From: Mesorhizobium sp. CAU 1732
Lineage (GTDB): Bacteria; Pseudomonadota; Alphaproteobacteria; Rhizobiales; Rhizobiaceae
DNA length: 64,000 nucleotides
NCBI RefSeq assembly: GCF_039888675.1
Contig: NZ_JBDQQR010000001.1
Location: 868,001-932,000, forward strand
Direction of reading: 5' to 3'
Made by a program: the position numbers and the translations under genes. This document shows, piece by piece, positions 15,995 to 24,297 of the stretch (positions within the stretch are counted from its first letter, which is position 1; every line of letters begins with the position of its first letter). A model generated the notes under the pieces. It made no database searches and was not told the DNA's origin. It worked only from the letters and a program-made list of their open reading frames with translations.

Positions 15995-17730
15995 TGGCGC
16001 TCGATACGATCACGCTGGCGATCCTCAAAGGACGCCTTGAGCAGATCGCCGACGAGATGGACGCGACGCTGTTCCGCTCGGCGTTCAATCCGATCATCGC
16101 GGAGGCGCATGACGCTTCGCACGGCATCTATGACGCCTTGACCGGCGATACGCTGGTGCAGGGCAAGTCGGGCCTGCCGATCTTCGTCGGCGTGATGGCC
16201 TTCGCGGTCAAGGCGGTGATCGACAAGGCGGCAAGGCAGGGCGGCATCAACGAAGGCGACGTGTGGATTTTCAACGATCCCTACGATGGCGGCACGCATC
16301 TGTCGGATTTCCGGCTGGTCAAGCCGGTGTTCCGCGACGGCAAGGTGTTCTGTTTCCTGGCCTCCGTCGGCCATTGGCACGATGTCGGCGGCAACGTGCC
16401 GGGCAACTACAATCCGGCCGCGACCGAGTGCTTTCAGGAAGGCATGCTGATCCCGCCGGTCAAGCTCTACGACCGCGGCGTTTACCGCTCCGACATCGTC
16501 GATATCCTGTCGGCCAACTCGCGCCTGCCGCTGTCGCTCTATGGCGATCTGAACGGACAGATCAACGCGCTCGACCTTGGCGAAAAGCGCATGGTCGAAC
16601 TCCTGACCGAGTATGGCGACGGCACCGTTGCCGACTGCCTCTCGGAGCTGAAGTCGCGCGCGGCGCAGATGATGCGCGCGCAGATCGAAAGCCTGCCCTC
16701 GGGCACCGTTTCGGCCGAGGATTTTCTGGACAATGACGGCATCTCCGACGAGCCGCTCAAGATCGCGCTCGACCTGACGATCGACGGCGACCGCATGATC
16801 ATGGATTTCTCGCGCTCGTCGCCGGCCTGCGCCGGTCCGGTCAACATATCGCGCTCGACCACGGTTGCCGCGTGTTACGTCGCGCTCAAGCACATCTTCG
16901 GCGACGTGCCGGCGAATGCCGGCGTGCTAGAGCCGGTCGAATTCAGGATCGACGAGGATTCGCTTTTGTCGGTGCGCGCGCCGAAGCCGGTCGGCGGCTA
17001 CACGGAAACGATCCTGCGCCTGATCGACGTGGTCTTCCAGGCCGTGGCCCAGATCGCGCCGGAGCCGGCCATGGCATGCGCCTACGGCACGATCAATGCG
17101 CTGTCATTGGCCGGTCATCGCGCCAATGGCCAGCGCTGGGTGATGTTCTCCTTCTTCGGCGGCGGCCACGGCGCGCATGGCGCGGGCGATGGCCTGAACC
17201 ACGGCAATGCGCCGATCTCCACGGCGACGATCCCCCCGCTGGAAATTCTCGAAACGGCCTATCCCGTGCGCTTCACGCAATGGGCGTTGCGGCCTGACTC
17301 AGGCGGCGCAGGCACCTATCGCGGCGGCCTGGGCGCGGTCTACGAGATCGAGCTTCTGGAAAAGAACGCAGACGTCTTCCTGTTCGGCGAGCGCGGAAAG
17401 TTCGCGCCGCAGGGCGTTGTGGGCGGCGGGCCAGCCGTCCACAACCGCTTCACCTACGAGCAGGAGGATGGCTTCCATACGCCGCCGCTGGTCTCGAAAA
17501 TGGTCGGCATCCACATCGAGCGCGGCCAGAAGCTGCGGCTGGAGACGCCCGGCGGCGGCGGCTATGGCAACCCGTTCGCGCGCGACGCCGATGCCGTGGC
17601 GCGTGACGTGAAGCTCGGCTTCGTCAGCGCCGACAAGGCCAGGGCAGAGTACGGCGTCGAGCTCGACGCGCAGGGACGACCGGACAACGACAAGACGAAT
17701 GCCCTGCGGCATGGAGTGGCGGCACGATGA
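15994..17730 (+). CDS. hyuB: Hydantoinase/oxoprolinase family protein, subunit B
   Basis: A 578-residue HyuB-type subunit. Typical sequences include ILKGRLEQIADEMDATLFRSA at the N-terminus, FNDPYDGGTHLSDF and VSVRAPKPVGGYTET-like glycine-rich loops in the middle, and ETPGGGGYGNPFARD near the C-terminus. With HyuA it forms ATP-dependent enzymes that open lactam or imide rings (5-oxoprolinase, N-methylhydantoinase, caprolactamase) or carboxylate ketones (acetone/acetophenone carboxylase). No gamma subunit of the acetone carboxylase type is present, favouring ring opening. Here hyuB precedes hyuA, the reverse of the more common order. The start overlaps the preceding stop by one base. Confidence 0.92.
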   Translation: MALDTITLAILKGRLEQIADEMDATLFRSAFNPIIAEAHDASHGIYDALTGDTLVQGKSGLPIFVGVMAFAVKAVIDKAARQGGINEGDVWIFNDPYDGGTHLSDFRLVKPVFRDGKVFCFLASVGHWHDVGGNVPGNYNPAATECFQEGMLIPPVKLYDRGVYRSDIVDILSANSRLPLSLYGDLNGQINALDLGEKRMVELLTEYGDGTVADCLSELKSRAAQMMRAQIESLPSGTVSAEDFLDNDGISDEPLKIALDLTIDGDRMIMDFSRSSPACAGPVNISRSTTVAACYVALKHIFGDVPANAGVLEPVEFRIDEDSLLSVRAPKPVGGYTETILRLIDVVFQAVAQIAPEPAMACAYGTINALSLAGHRANGQRWVMFSFFGGGHGAHGAGDGLNHGNAPISTATIPPLEILETAYPVRFTQWALRPDSGGAGTYRGGLGAVYEIELLEKNADVFLFGERGKFAPQGVVGGGPAVHNRFTYEQEDGFHTPPLVSKMVGIHIERGQKLRLETPGGGGYGNPFARDADAVARDVKLGFVSADKARAEYGVELDAQGRPDNDKTNALRHGVAAR

Positions 17731-19778
17731 CGAAACCTCAATACACGATCGGCGTCGATGTCGGCGGCACCTTCACGGACGTCTTCATTCTGGATGAAGC
17801 CACCGGCAAGGTAACGACCGCCAAGGTGCCGTCCACGCGGGGCGACCAGTCGAAAGGGTTCGTCGAAGGCATCTCGCGCGAAGTGGCCGATTTCGGCGAT
17901 ATCCGCACCATCGTTCATGGCACGACCGTTGGCACGAACGCGCTCTTGGAGCGCAAGGGCGCCCACACAGGCATCATCACGACCGAAGGGTTTCGCGACG
18001 TGCTGGAAATGCGCCGCCGAGACCGCCCGACCACATGGGGCCTCAAGGGCTCGTTCACGCCGGTGGTGGATCGCGGCGATCGCGTCGAAGTGCCGGAGCG
18101 CACGCTGGCGGACGGGTCGATCCTCGAGCCGGTGAACATCGAGGCGGTGAGAGCGCGCGCGGCGGAACTGGCAGCGAGCGGTTGCGAGGCGGTCTGTGTC
18201 TTCTTCATCAACGGCTATGCAAACGGCGAGAACGAGCGGCAGGCCGTGGAGGCCGTGCGCTCCGTGTGGCCGAACGAATATGTGACGGCGGCGACCGAAA
18301 TCCTGCCTGAAATCCGCGAGTTCGAGCGGCTGTCGACGGCGACGCTCAACGCCTATCTCCAGCCGGTCGTCTCGTCTTATCTCGACCGTCTCGAAAAAGG
18401 CCTCGCCGGGCGCGGATTCAAGGGCGACGTGCTGATCGTCCAGTCGAATGGCGGCGTGATGTCGGTCGATACCGCAAAACGCTATCCCGTTCGCACGGCG
18501 CTGTCGGGACCGGCCGCAGGCGTGATCGCGGCGCAGGAGATCGCCAAGGCTGCCGGTTTCGATGACATCATCACCTGCGACATGGGCGGCACGTCCTTCG
18601 ACGTCTCGCTGGTCGCGAACAACAAGGCAGCACTCGCCGCACAAACCTCCATCGATTTCGGCATGGTGGTGCGCACGCCGATGATTGAGATCACCACGAT
18701 CGGTGCGGGCGGCGGCTCGATCGCATCGGTCGATCGCAGCGGCCTGCTACAGGTCGGTCCGGAATCGGCCGGCTCCGATCCAGGCCCGGTCTGCTACGGT
18801 CTGGGCAATGAACGCCCCACGGTGACGGACGCAAACCTTGTTCTCGGCCGGATCAATCCCGACCGGCCGATCGGCGGAAAGCTGTCGCGCCTCGACGTCG
18901 ACGCGTCGCGTCGCGCGGTCGAGGAACACATCGCCAAGCCGCTGTCGCTGACCATCGAAGAGGCCGCCGAGGCGATCCTGAAACTCGCCAACGCGAAGAT
19001 GGCGGGCGCGATCCGCCTTGTCTCAATCGAGAAGGGCCACGACCCCGCGCGCTTCGCCGCGATGCCCTTTGGTGGCGGTGGGTCGTTGCACACAGGCGCG
19101 CTGATCAAGGAAGTGGGCCTCGGCTCCGCGCTCGTTCCACGGTTTCCCGGCGTGACATCCGCGCTGGGCTGCGTCGTCGCGGACATGCGCCACGACCGCG
19201 TCCAGACCGTCAACACGCTGCTCAGCCAGGTCGATGCGGCCGCGCTCGGCAAGGAGATGGAAGCGGTCGCGGCAGACACGGAAGCGCTTCTGAAGGCGGC
19301 GGAAGTCGCGTTCCAGAAGATCGAGCGTATCTACGAGTTCGACATGCTCTATCTCGGCCAGACGCACACGGTCGGCGTGCCTGTCGAGATGCCCGCGGGC
19401 GGGCTGACGCGCGAGGCGATCGCGACGGCTTTCGAGGCGGCCTACAAGGAAGCCTTCGGGCGTCTGCTCGACAACATTCCGATGCGCGTGATGAACTACC
19501 GCATCGCGGTGGTGGGCCGCAGGCCGAAGCTCGACATGGCAGTGTTCGCACCCGTGGATGGTAAGCCGCCCGAGGACTGCCTGCGCGGCACGCGGCGCAT
19601 CTATGCCGAGGGCGCGTTCCACGAGGCGAAGATCTACGACCGGCTGGCGCTGGCCGTCGGCGCGGCGATCCAGGGACCGGCGATCCTCGAACAGGCCGAC
19701 ACGACGATCTTCGTCGATCCGGGCTTGAACGCCACTGTCGATGCCTTCGGCAATCTGGTCATGAGGCCGGCGACATGA
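17727..19778 (+). CDS. hyuA: Hydantoinase/oxoprolinase family protein, subunit A
   Basis: A 683-residue HyuA-type ATPase subunit. The ASKHA nucleotide-binding motif is at the N-terminus (IGVDVGGTFTDVFILDE). Further family motifs are VHGTTVGTNALLERKG, SGPAAGVIAAQEI, CDMGGTSFDVSLV and TIGAGGGSIASVD. The last 170 residues form the Hydant_A C-terminal domain. It phosphorylates or activates the amide carbonyl while HyuB completes hydrolysis, so the pair hydrolyses a cyclic amide at ATP expense. The substrate may be hydantoin-, lactam- or imide-like. Overlaps hyuB by four bases and the next gene by four bases. Confidence 0.94.
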   Translation: MTKPQYTIGVDVGGTFTDVFILDEATGKVTTAKVPSTRGDQSKGFVEGISREVADFGDIRTIVHGTTVGTNALLERKGAHTGIITTEGFRDVLEMRRRDRPTTWGLKGSFTPVVDRGDRVEVPERTLADGSILEPVNIEAVRARAAELAASGCEAVCVFFINGYANGENERQAVEAVRSVWPNEYVTAATEILPEIREFERLSTATLNAYLQPVVSSYLDRLEKGLAGRGFKGDVLIVQSNGGVMSVDTAKRYPVRTALSGPAAGVIAAQEIAKAAGFDDIITCDMGGTSFDVSLVANNKAALAAQTSIDFGMVVRTPMIEITTIGAGGGSIASVDRSGLLQVGPESAGSDPGPVCYGLGNERPTVTDANLVLGRINPDRPIGGKLSRLDVDASRRAVEEHIAKPLSLTIEEAAEAILKLANAKMAGAIRLVSIEKGHDPARFAAMPFGGGGSLHTGALIKEVGLGSALVPRFPGVTSALGCVVADMRHDRVQTVNTLLSQVDAAALGKEMEAVAADTEALLKAAEVAFQKIERIYEFDMLYLGQTHTVGVPVEMPAGGLTREAIATAFEAAYKEAFGRLLDNIPMRVMNYRIAVVGRRPKLDMAVFAPVDGKPPEDCLRGTRRIYAEGAFHEAKIYDRLALAVGAAIQGPAILEQADTTIFVDPGLNATVDAFGNLVMRPAT

Positions 19779-20395
19779 GCCTCGATCTCGCGACCATCGA
19801 CCCGAAGACGACCGGCCTGCTGATTGTCGATTTGCAGAACGACTTCCTGCACGCAGACGGCGCCTATGCGCGCGGCGGGCAGAAGAGTGCAGAGATCGCG
19901 GCCCTGCCGGCGCGCGTGAAGCCGGTGGCCGACGCGCTGCGCGCCAAGGGCGGCTGGGTGATCTCGACCCAGTTCACGCTGGTGCCGGGCAAGGGCGGCG
20001 AACCCTTCATCTCGCCGCACCTAAAGGAACTGCGGCCGTTCCTGACCAAGGGCGACTTCGCGCCCGGCGGCTGGGGGCATTCGCTGGTCGACACGTTGCA
20101 GCCGGCGGACCTCGTCATCGAAAAGGTCGCCTATTCGGCATTCTACATGTCGCGGCTGGAATGGGTGCTGCGCAAGGCCGGCATCGACACGCTGATCATC
20201 TGCGGCATCGTCACCAATGGCGGCGTGGCCTCGACGCTGCGCGAGGCGCATGTGCGCGATTTCAGGACCGCCTTGCTGACGGACGGCTGCGCGGCGTTCA
20301 AGACCGAGACGCATGATCGCTCGATCGCGGATCTCTCCACGATCGCCACGCCAGTGACGTGCGCCGAAGCGGCGGCGATCATCGCGGGCCTCTGA
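19775..20395 (+). CDS. Isochorismatase-fold hydrolase lacking the catalytic cysteine
   Basis: A 206-residue isochorismatase-like protein. The Asp and Lys of the family triad are visible (Asp19 in LIVDLQNDF, Lys117 in VIEKVAYSAF). Where amidases of the fold carry Cys in a TNxCV motif, this one reads CGIVTNGGVAST, with Gly150 instead. True isochorismatases (EntB, PhzD) also lack the Cys, so this protein probably does not act as a cysteine amidase or nicotinamidase. It may hydrolyse a vinyl ether or enamine-type substrate, or the Cys142 just upstream may matter; both are speculative. Overlaps hyuA by four bases. Confidence 0.88.
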   Translation: MSLDLATIDPKTTGLLIVDLQNDFLHADGAYARGGQKSAEIAALPARVKPVADALRAKGGWVISTQFTLVPGKGGEPFISPHLKELRPFLTKGDFAPGGWGHSLVDTLQPADLVIEKVAYSAFYMSRLEWVLRKAGIDTLIICGIVTNGGVASTLREAHVRDFRTALLTDGCAAFKTETHDRSIADLSTIATPVTCAEAAAIIAGL

Positions 20396-20396
20396 G

Positions 20397-21818
20397 ATGA
20401 GCGGACCCGGCATTTCCCGTGAAATGCCGGCTGTCGTCGACGTAGAGACCGCCGTTCTGGTAATCGGCGCAGGCGCGTGCGGGCTTGTTGCGGCCCTCCG
20501 GGCCGCGCATGCCGGCGCGGAGGTCGTGGTTGTCGAGCGCGATGCCTCACCCACCGGCTCGACTTCGATGTCGTCCGGCTTCATCCCGGCTCCTGCCACC
20601 CGCTTTCAGCATGCAATCGGCGTCACCGACGACACGGCGGACCGGTTCGCGGGCGATCTCGACGCCAAGACGCACGGGCGCGTGGTTCCGCATCTGGCAA
20701 GGCTCGCCAGCGAGCGGATCGGACCGGCGCTGGAATGGCTCGCCGACGATCATGGTCTCGAATGGATCATGCTGGACGACTTCCTCTATCCCGGCCATTC
20801 GCGCCACCGCATGCATGCCGTGCCGGAGAAGACCGGCGCGACACTGATGGCGCGGCTTCTGGCGGCGGTGGCGGCTGCGGGTATTCCCGTTGTTACCGAA
20901 GCCGAGGCGCAGACGCTGCATTTGGGTTCGGCTGACACAGTTCGTGCGGTGACGATCGTTCGTCCGAATGGCGCGCGCGAGACGATCGGCTGCAAGGCGC
21001 TGGTGATCGCATCGAGTGGTTTTGGCGGAAATGCGGAGCTTGTCGGCAGGCATATCCCCGAAATCGCCTCCGGTCTCTATTTCGGCCATGCGGGGAATCG
21101 CGGCAGCGCGCTCGGATGGGGTGAGGCGCTCGGCGCGCGCGTCGAGCATCTCTCGGGCTATCAGGGTCACGGGTCGCTCGCGCACCCGCACGGCATCCTG
21201 ATCTCGTGGGCGCTGATGATGCGCGGCGGCGTTCAGGTGAACGCTGCAGGCGAGCGGTTCTCCGGCGAAAGCGGCGGCTATTCCGAACAGGCGGTGCATG
21301 TGCTGCGACAGCCGGGCGGAATCGCGTGGGACGTCTATGATGAGGCGATCCACGATTTCGCGCTTGGTTTCCCGGACTATCGCGATGCGGTCGAGGCGGG
21401 CGCAGTCCGGTTCGCTGCCACGGTGAGCGAACTCGCCGCCATCATCGGCGCGGCGGAAGCAGTCCTTTCGGAGACGATTGGCTCCGTCGAGCGCTTTCGG
21501 ACTGGTGAAGCCGCCGACCCGTTCGGCCGCGACTTCACCCAATGCCCGGCGCTCAAGCCACCCTATGTCGCAGTCCGCGTCACCGGCGCGTTGTTCCACA
21601 CGCAGGGCGGGCTGATGATCGATGAGACTGCGCGCGTGATGCGCGAGGATGGATCGGCCTTCGCAAATCTCTTTGCCGGAGGCGGTGCGGCCTGTGGTGT
21701 GTCGGGGCCGGACGTGTCGGGATATCTCTCGGGCAACGGCCTGCTGACGGCCGTTGCGTTCGGCTTCGTTGCCGGGGAGAGTGCGGCGCGTGAGGCCGCG
21801 TTCAGCGAGGGGCGCTGA
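20397..21818 (+). CDS. FAD-dependent oxidoreductase (fumarate reductase/KstD-like)
   Basis: A 473-residue flavoprotein of the fumarate reductase/3-ketosteroid dehydrogenase group. The N-terminal FAD site is VLVIGAGACGLVAALRAAHA with an acidic end of strand two (VVVVERD). A STSMSSGFIPAP segment contacts FAD, and the C-terminal FAD part closes with GGGAACGVSGPDVSGYLSGN. Such enzymes reduce or form C=C bonds next to carboxyl or keto groups, which would suit saturation or desaturation of a dicarboxylate or cyclic substrate in this pathway. The ATG lies one base after the preceding stop; an in-frame ATG at 20424 sits in the right arm of a hairpin (20407-20430). Last gene of the operon. Confidence 0.88.
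   Translation: MSGPGISREMPAVVDVETAVLVIGAGACGLVAALRAAHAGAEVVVVERDASPTGSTSMSSGFIPAPATRFQHAIGVTDDTADRFAGDLDAKTHGRVVPHLARLASERIGPALEWLADDHGLEWIMLDDFLYPGHSRHRMHAVPEKTGATLMARLLAAVAAAGIPVVTEAEAQTLHLGSADTVRAVTIVRPNGARETIGCKALVIASSGFGGNAELVGRHIPEIASGLYFGHAGNRGSALGWGEALGARVEHLSGYQGHGSLAHPHGILISWALMMRGGVQVNAAGERFSGESGGYSEQAVHVLRQPGGIAWDVYDEAIHDFALGFPDYRDAVEAGAVRFAATVSELAAIIGAAEAVLSETIGSVERFRTGEAADPFGRDFTQCPALKPPYVAVRVTGALFHTQGGLMIDETARVMREDGSAFANLFAGGGAACGVSGPDVSGYLSGNGLLTAVAFGFVAGESAAREAAFSEGR
20407..20430 (+). repeat. Inverted repeat at the start of the flavoprotein gene
   Basis: CCGGCATTTC and GAAATGCCGG are perfect 10-bp complements around a four-base loop, just 10 bases after the ATG at 20397. In the mRNA this hairpin would sit in the initiation region and could lower translation or serve as a processing site. 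Confidence 0.6.
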
Positions 21819-22514
21819 TCAGCCTTCCAGCATCGCGACGATCTCGTCGGTCTTGCGGACGTCGCCAAAACTCTGGAGGAACGTCGTCAGCGCCGCGATA
21901 TGCGCCTCGTCGGTGCGGGTCGCGTTGGCGTCCTCGATCATGATCGTCTTGAAATCGGTCATGACGGCGTCTCGCGCCGAGCTGTCGCAGCAGACATTGG
22001 TCATGCAGCCGGCGATCAGCACGGTGTCGACGCCCGCGGTGCGAAGCAGGATCGGCAGATTGCTCGTGCCGGGCAGGAAGGCCGACAGGCGGTACTTATT
22101 GACGATCATGTCGCCGTCCCGGACGTCGAGCTCGCCACAGAGCGCGTGCATGTCCGCGTCCTCCTGAAGCGCGGCGAGGATGCGGCCGGAAAGCTGCGGG
22201 TTGACCATGTAGTCGAAGAAGTTCGGCCAGCCGGCCTTGTCGAACGTCGCCCTGATCCAGACGACGCGCCCGCCCGCCCTGCGCATGGCGGCGGCGAGCC
22301 GGTTGACGTTCGGCACGACCGTGCGTGCGCGGGCGACTTCCGACGGTGCGCCGGGATCCATGAAGGCGCGTTGCAGGTCGATGACGACCAACGCGCTTTT
22401 CGCGGGATCGATCGTGTCGAACACATGCGGCCTGCCGCGCCGGTCGGCGGCGGCCTGGATCACGGTGTCGGGCAGGGCCGGGTGCATGACAAGCGGGGCG
22501 GTGTCCTGGGACAT
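21819..22514 (-). CDS. Isochorismatase family cysteine hydrolase
   Basis: A 231-residue cysteine hydrolase with the complete triad: Asp46 in LVVIDLQRAF, Lys140 in IVNKYRLSAF, and Cys175 in AGCMTNVCCDSS. A 35-residue N-terminal extension precedes the fold, as in N-carbamoylsarcosine amidase and maleamate amidase relatives. It probably hydrolyses a carbamoyl or primary amide group and releases ammonia. It is transcribed with the ThDP enzyme upstream (23 bases apart). The stop codon abuts the stop of the opposite operon with no base between (TGATCA at 21816-21821). Confidence 0.9.
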   Translation of the reverse strand: MSQDTAPLVMHPALPDTVIQAAADRRGRPHVFDTIDPAKSALVVIDLQRAFMDPGAPSEVARARTVVPNVNRLAAAMRRAGGRVVWIRATFDKAGWPNFFDYMVNPQLSGRILAALQEDADMHALCGELDVRDGDMIVNKYRLSAFLPGTSNLPILLRTAGVDTVLIAGCMTNVCCDSSARDAVMTDFKTIMIEDANATRTDEAHIAALTTFLQSFGDVRKTDEIVAMLEG

Positions 22515-22537
22515 GGGGTCTCTCCGTTGGATATGGT

Positions 22538-24223
22538 TCAGCCGGCGCAGCGAACGTCGAGCACGGCGCAGCGGCCGTTCTCGCGTATCTCCGAGAATGC
22601 GCGGTCGAGCGCCGAGGGCAGAAGGGCAGGGTCTTCGACCGTCTCGCCCCAGCAGCCGCAGGCTTGCGCGATCGTCGCGAATTCCGGGACCGGCTCGAAG
22701 CGGGTCAGCGGCATGCGGTTGGCGCGCGCGGCGTGGCCGTCCGGGTACATGGCGCGCGTCGCGCGCGCGACGGCGCCCCAGCCCGCATTGTTGAAGATCA
22801 TCACGAGGATGGGGATGTTTTCCGCCGCCGCGATCTGGTGGCAGGCGATGGGGTTGGCGAAGATGTGGCTTCCGTCGCCGACGGCGGCGATGACCTCGCG
22901 CTCCGGCGCGGCAAGCTTCGCGCCGAGTGCAGCAGGCAGGCCCCATCCAAGGCCGCCTGCGGGTGAACTGCCGTAGAACTCGCCCGGCTCGGTCGTGGTC
23001 ATCACCCAGCGCACGAGCGGATACTCGTTGACCAGGATCGAGCCCGGCGCACGCGCGCGGTCGAGGCAGGCCGAAGCCCAGGCCATGGTGATCTCGCGCG
23101 GCATCTGCGAGGCTGAAGCGCGACCTTTGTCGCGCATGGCGGCGCAGCGCGCGGAGACGGTTGCGCTGCGTTCCGCGGGCGCCTTGGTGTCGCTGAGTTC
23201 GTCCAGCATCGCCTCCAGAAACAGCTTCGCCGAGGCGCGGATCGTCAGGTCGGAGCGGAAGCCGCGGAGCGGGTAGCGCGCCTGAAGGGGGTCGATGCCG
23301 ACCTGAATGACCTTGAGCCCGTCGGCGGTCCTGTCGGTCGCGGGCATCCACGGCACGTCGCATTCGAGCACGACGATCAGATCGGCATCCGCGATCCACG
23401 GCGCGATCTCGAACCCGCCGTGGAAAGCATCCTCGCTGGAGAGGCTGAGATGGCGGGGGCGATATTCGACGACCGGTGCGCCTGTCGCTGCCGCAAACCT
23501 CGAAAGCAGCGCAGGCACGGCCTTGTCGGCACCGGCGCGGGCGGTGACGATGACGGGGAAGCGCGCCTTCGACAGCGCGTCCGCCGCAGCTTGAACGTCT
23601 GCCGGATCAGGCGCGCCGGGGCCGGCAGGCAGCATCAGCGGCACGGCGCTGATCGTCTCGCTGGCGGGCTTCATCGCAAGCAGTTCGCGCGGCAGCGTCA
23701 TGTAGACGGGCCCGGCCGGGCTGGAGTGCGCGATGGCGAGCGCGCGGTCCGTTGCGGCTTCGAGCTGGCGCGGGTCCTTGAGTTCGTAGTCCCAGCGCAC
23801 GCTCTCGCGCACCATGCCTGCCTGATCGAACATCTCCTGCGCCCAGTGGATGTTGAGCGAGCGGGCGCCGGCCTCGCCCTCTTCCAGAAAGGGCGTGCGC
23901 CCGGCGGCGAGCAGCAGCGGCACGTAATCGCGATCCGCGTTGATCAGCCCGTTGATGGAATTGGCCGTGCCGACATTGACATGGACCATCGCGGCCTGCG
24001 CCTTGCCGGAGACCATGGCATGGCCATGCGCCATCGAGACGGCTGCGTTTTCATGCCCGCAGATGATGGGGCGGGGGATGTCGATGCCGTTCTGCTCGGC
24101 CCGCGCGATGCCTTCCACGATCGATGGAAAGTCCGTTCCCGCATTGGCAAAGAGGAAATCGACGCCACGCGCCTTCAACAGGCGCAGCCATGCTTCCCCA
24201 ACCGTTTCGGGTGCAGATTCCAT
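22538..24223 (-). CDS. Thiamine diphosphate-dependent enzyme
   Basis: A 561-residue protein of the acetolactate synthase/benzoylformate decarboxylase superfamily. The cofactor-activating Glu58 lies in ICGHENAAVSMAHG and the C-terminal ThDP/Mg motif is present (AVGDGSHIFANPIACHQ, ending in MIFNN). Three domains are evident: N-terminal pyrimidine binding, a central domain around residues 190-330, and C-terminal diphosphate binding. It likely decarboxylates or carboligates a 2-oxo acid. No FAD-specific acetolactate synthase features or small subunit are seen, so it is probably catabolic. It is divergent from the amidohydrolase gene at 24298 and shares a region with the ATAACAAT motif. Confidence 0.88.
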   Translation of the reverse strand: MESAPETVGEAWLRLLKARGVDFLFANAGTDFPSIVEGIARAEQNGIDIPRPIICGHENAAVSMAHGHAMVSGKAQAAMVHVNVGTANSINGLINADRDYVPLLLAAGRTPFLEEGEAGARSLNIHWAQEMFDQAGMVRESVRWDYELKDPRQLEAATDRALAIAHSSPAGPVYMTLPRELLAMKPASETISAVPLMLPAGPGAPDPADVQAAADALSKARFPVIVTARAGADKAVPALLSRFAAATGAPVVEYRPRHLSLSSEDAFHGGFEIAPWIADADLIVVLECDVPWMPATDRTADGLKVIQVGIDPLQARYPLRGFRSDLTIRASAKLFLEAMLDELSDTKAPAERSATVSARCAAMRDKGRASASQMPREITMAWASACLDRARAPGSILVNEYPLVRWVMTTTEPGEFYGSSPAGGLGWGLPAALGAKLAAPEREVIAAVGDGSHIFANPIACHQIAAAENIPILVMIFNNAGWGAVARATRAMYPDGHAARANRMPLTRFEPVPEFATIAQACGCWGETVEDPALLPSALDRAFSEIRENGRCAVLDVRCAG

Positions 24224-24258
24224 CGCGGATACATCCTTGTCAGATTGGTATTAATCAC

Positions 24259-24268
24259 ATAACAATAT
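24259..24268. promoter_or_regulatory. Candidate operator ATAACAATAT in divergent region
   Basis: This decamer lies in the 74-base gap between the divergent ThDP-enzyme and amidohydrolase genes. The core ATAACAAT recurs in three other promoter regions of the island (about 32072, 38051 and 40622) and is AT-rich in a GC-rich background, which suggests a shared regulator, most likely one of the two HutC-type GntR proteins. Confidence 0.5.
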
Positions 24269-24297
24269 ATCAGAGACGTGCAGGAGGCGATAAGAAA

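Noticed and set aside
21816..21821. TGATCA at the convergent stops as a regulatory site
   Set aside because: It is simply the two abutting TGA stop codons of opposite genes; no terminator or extended palindrome surrounds it.
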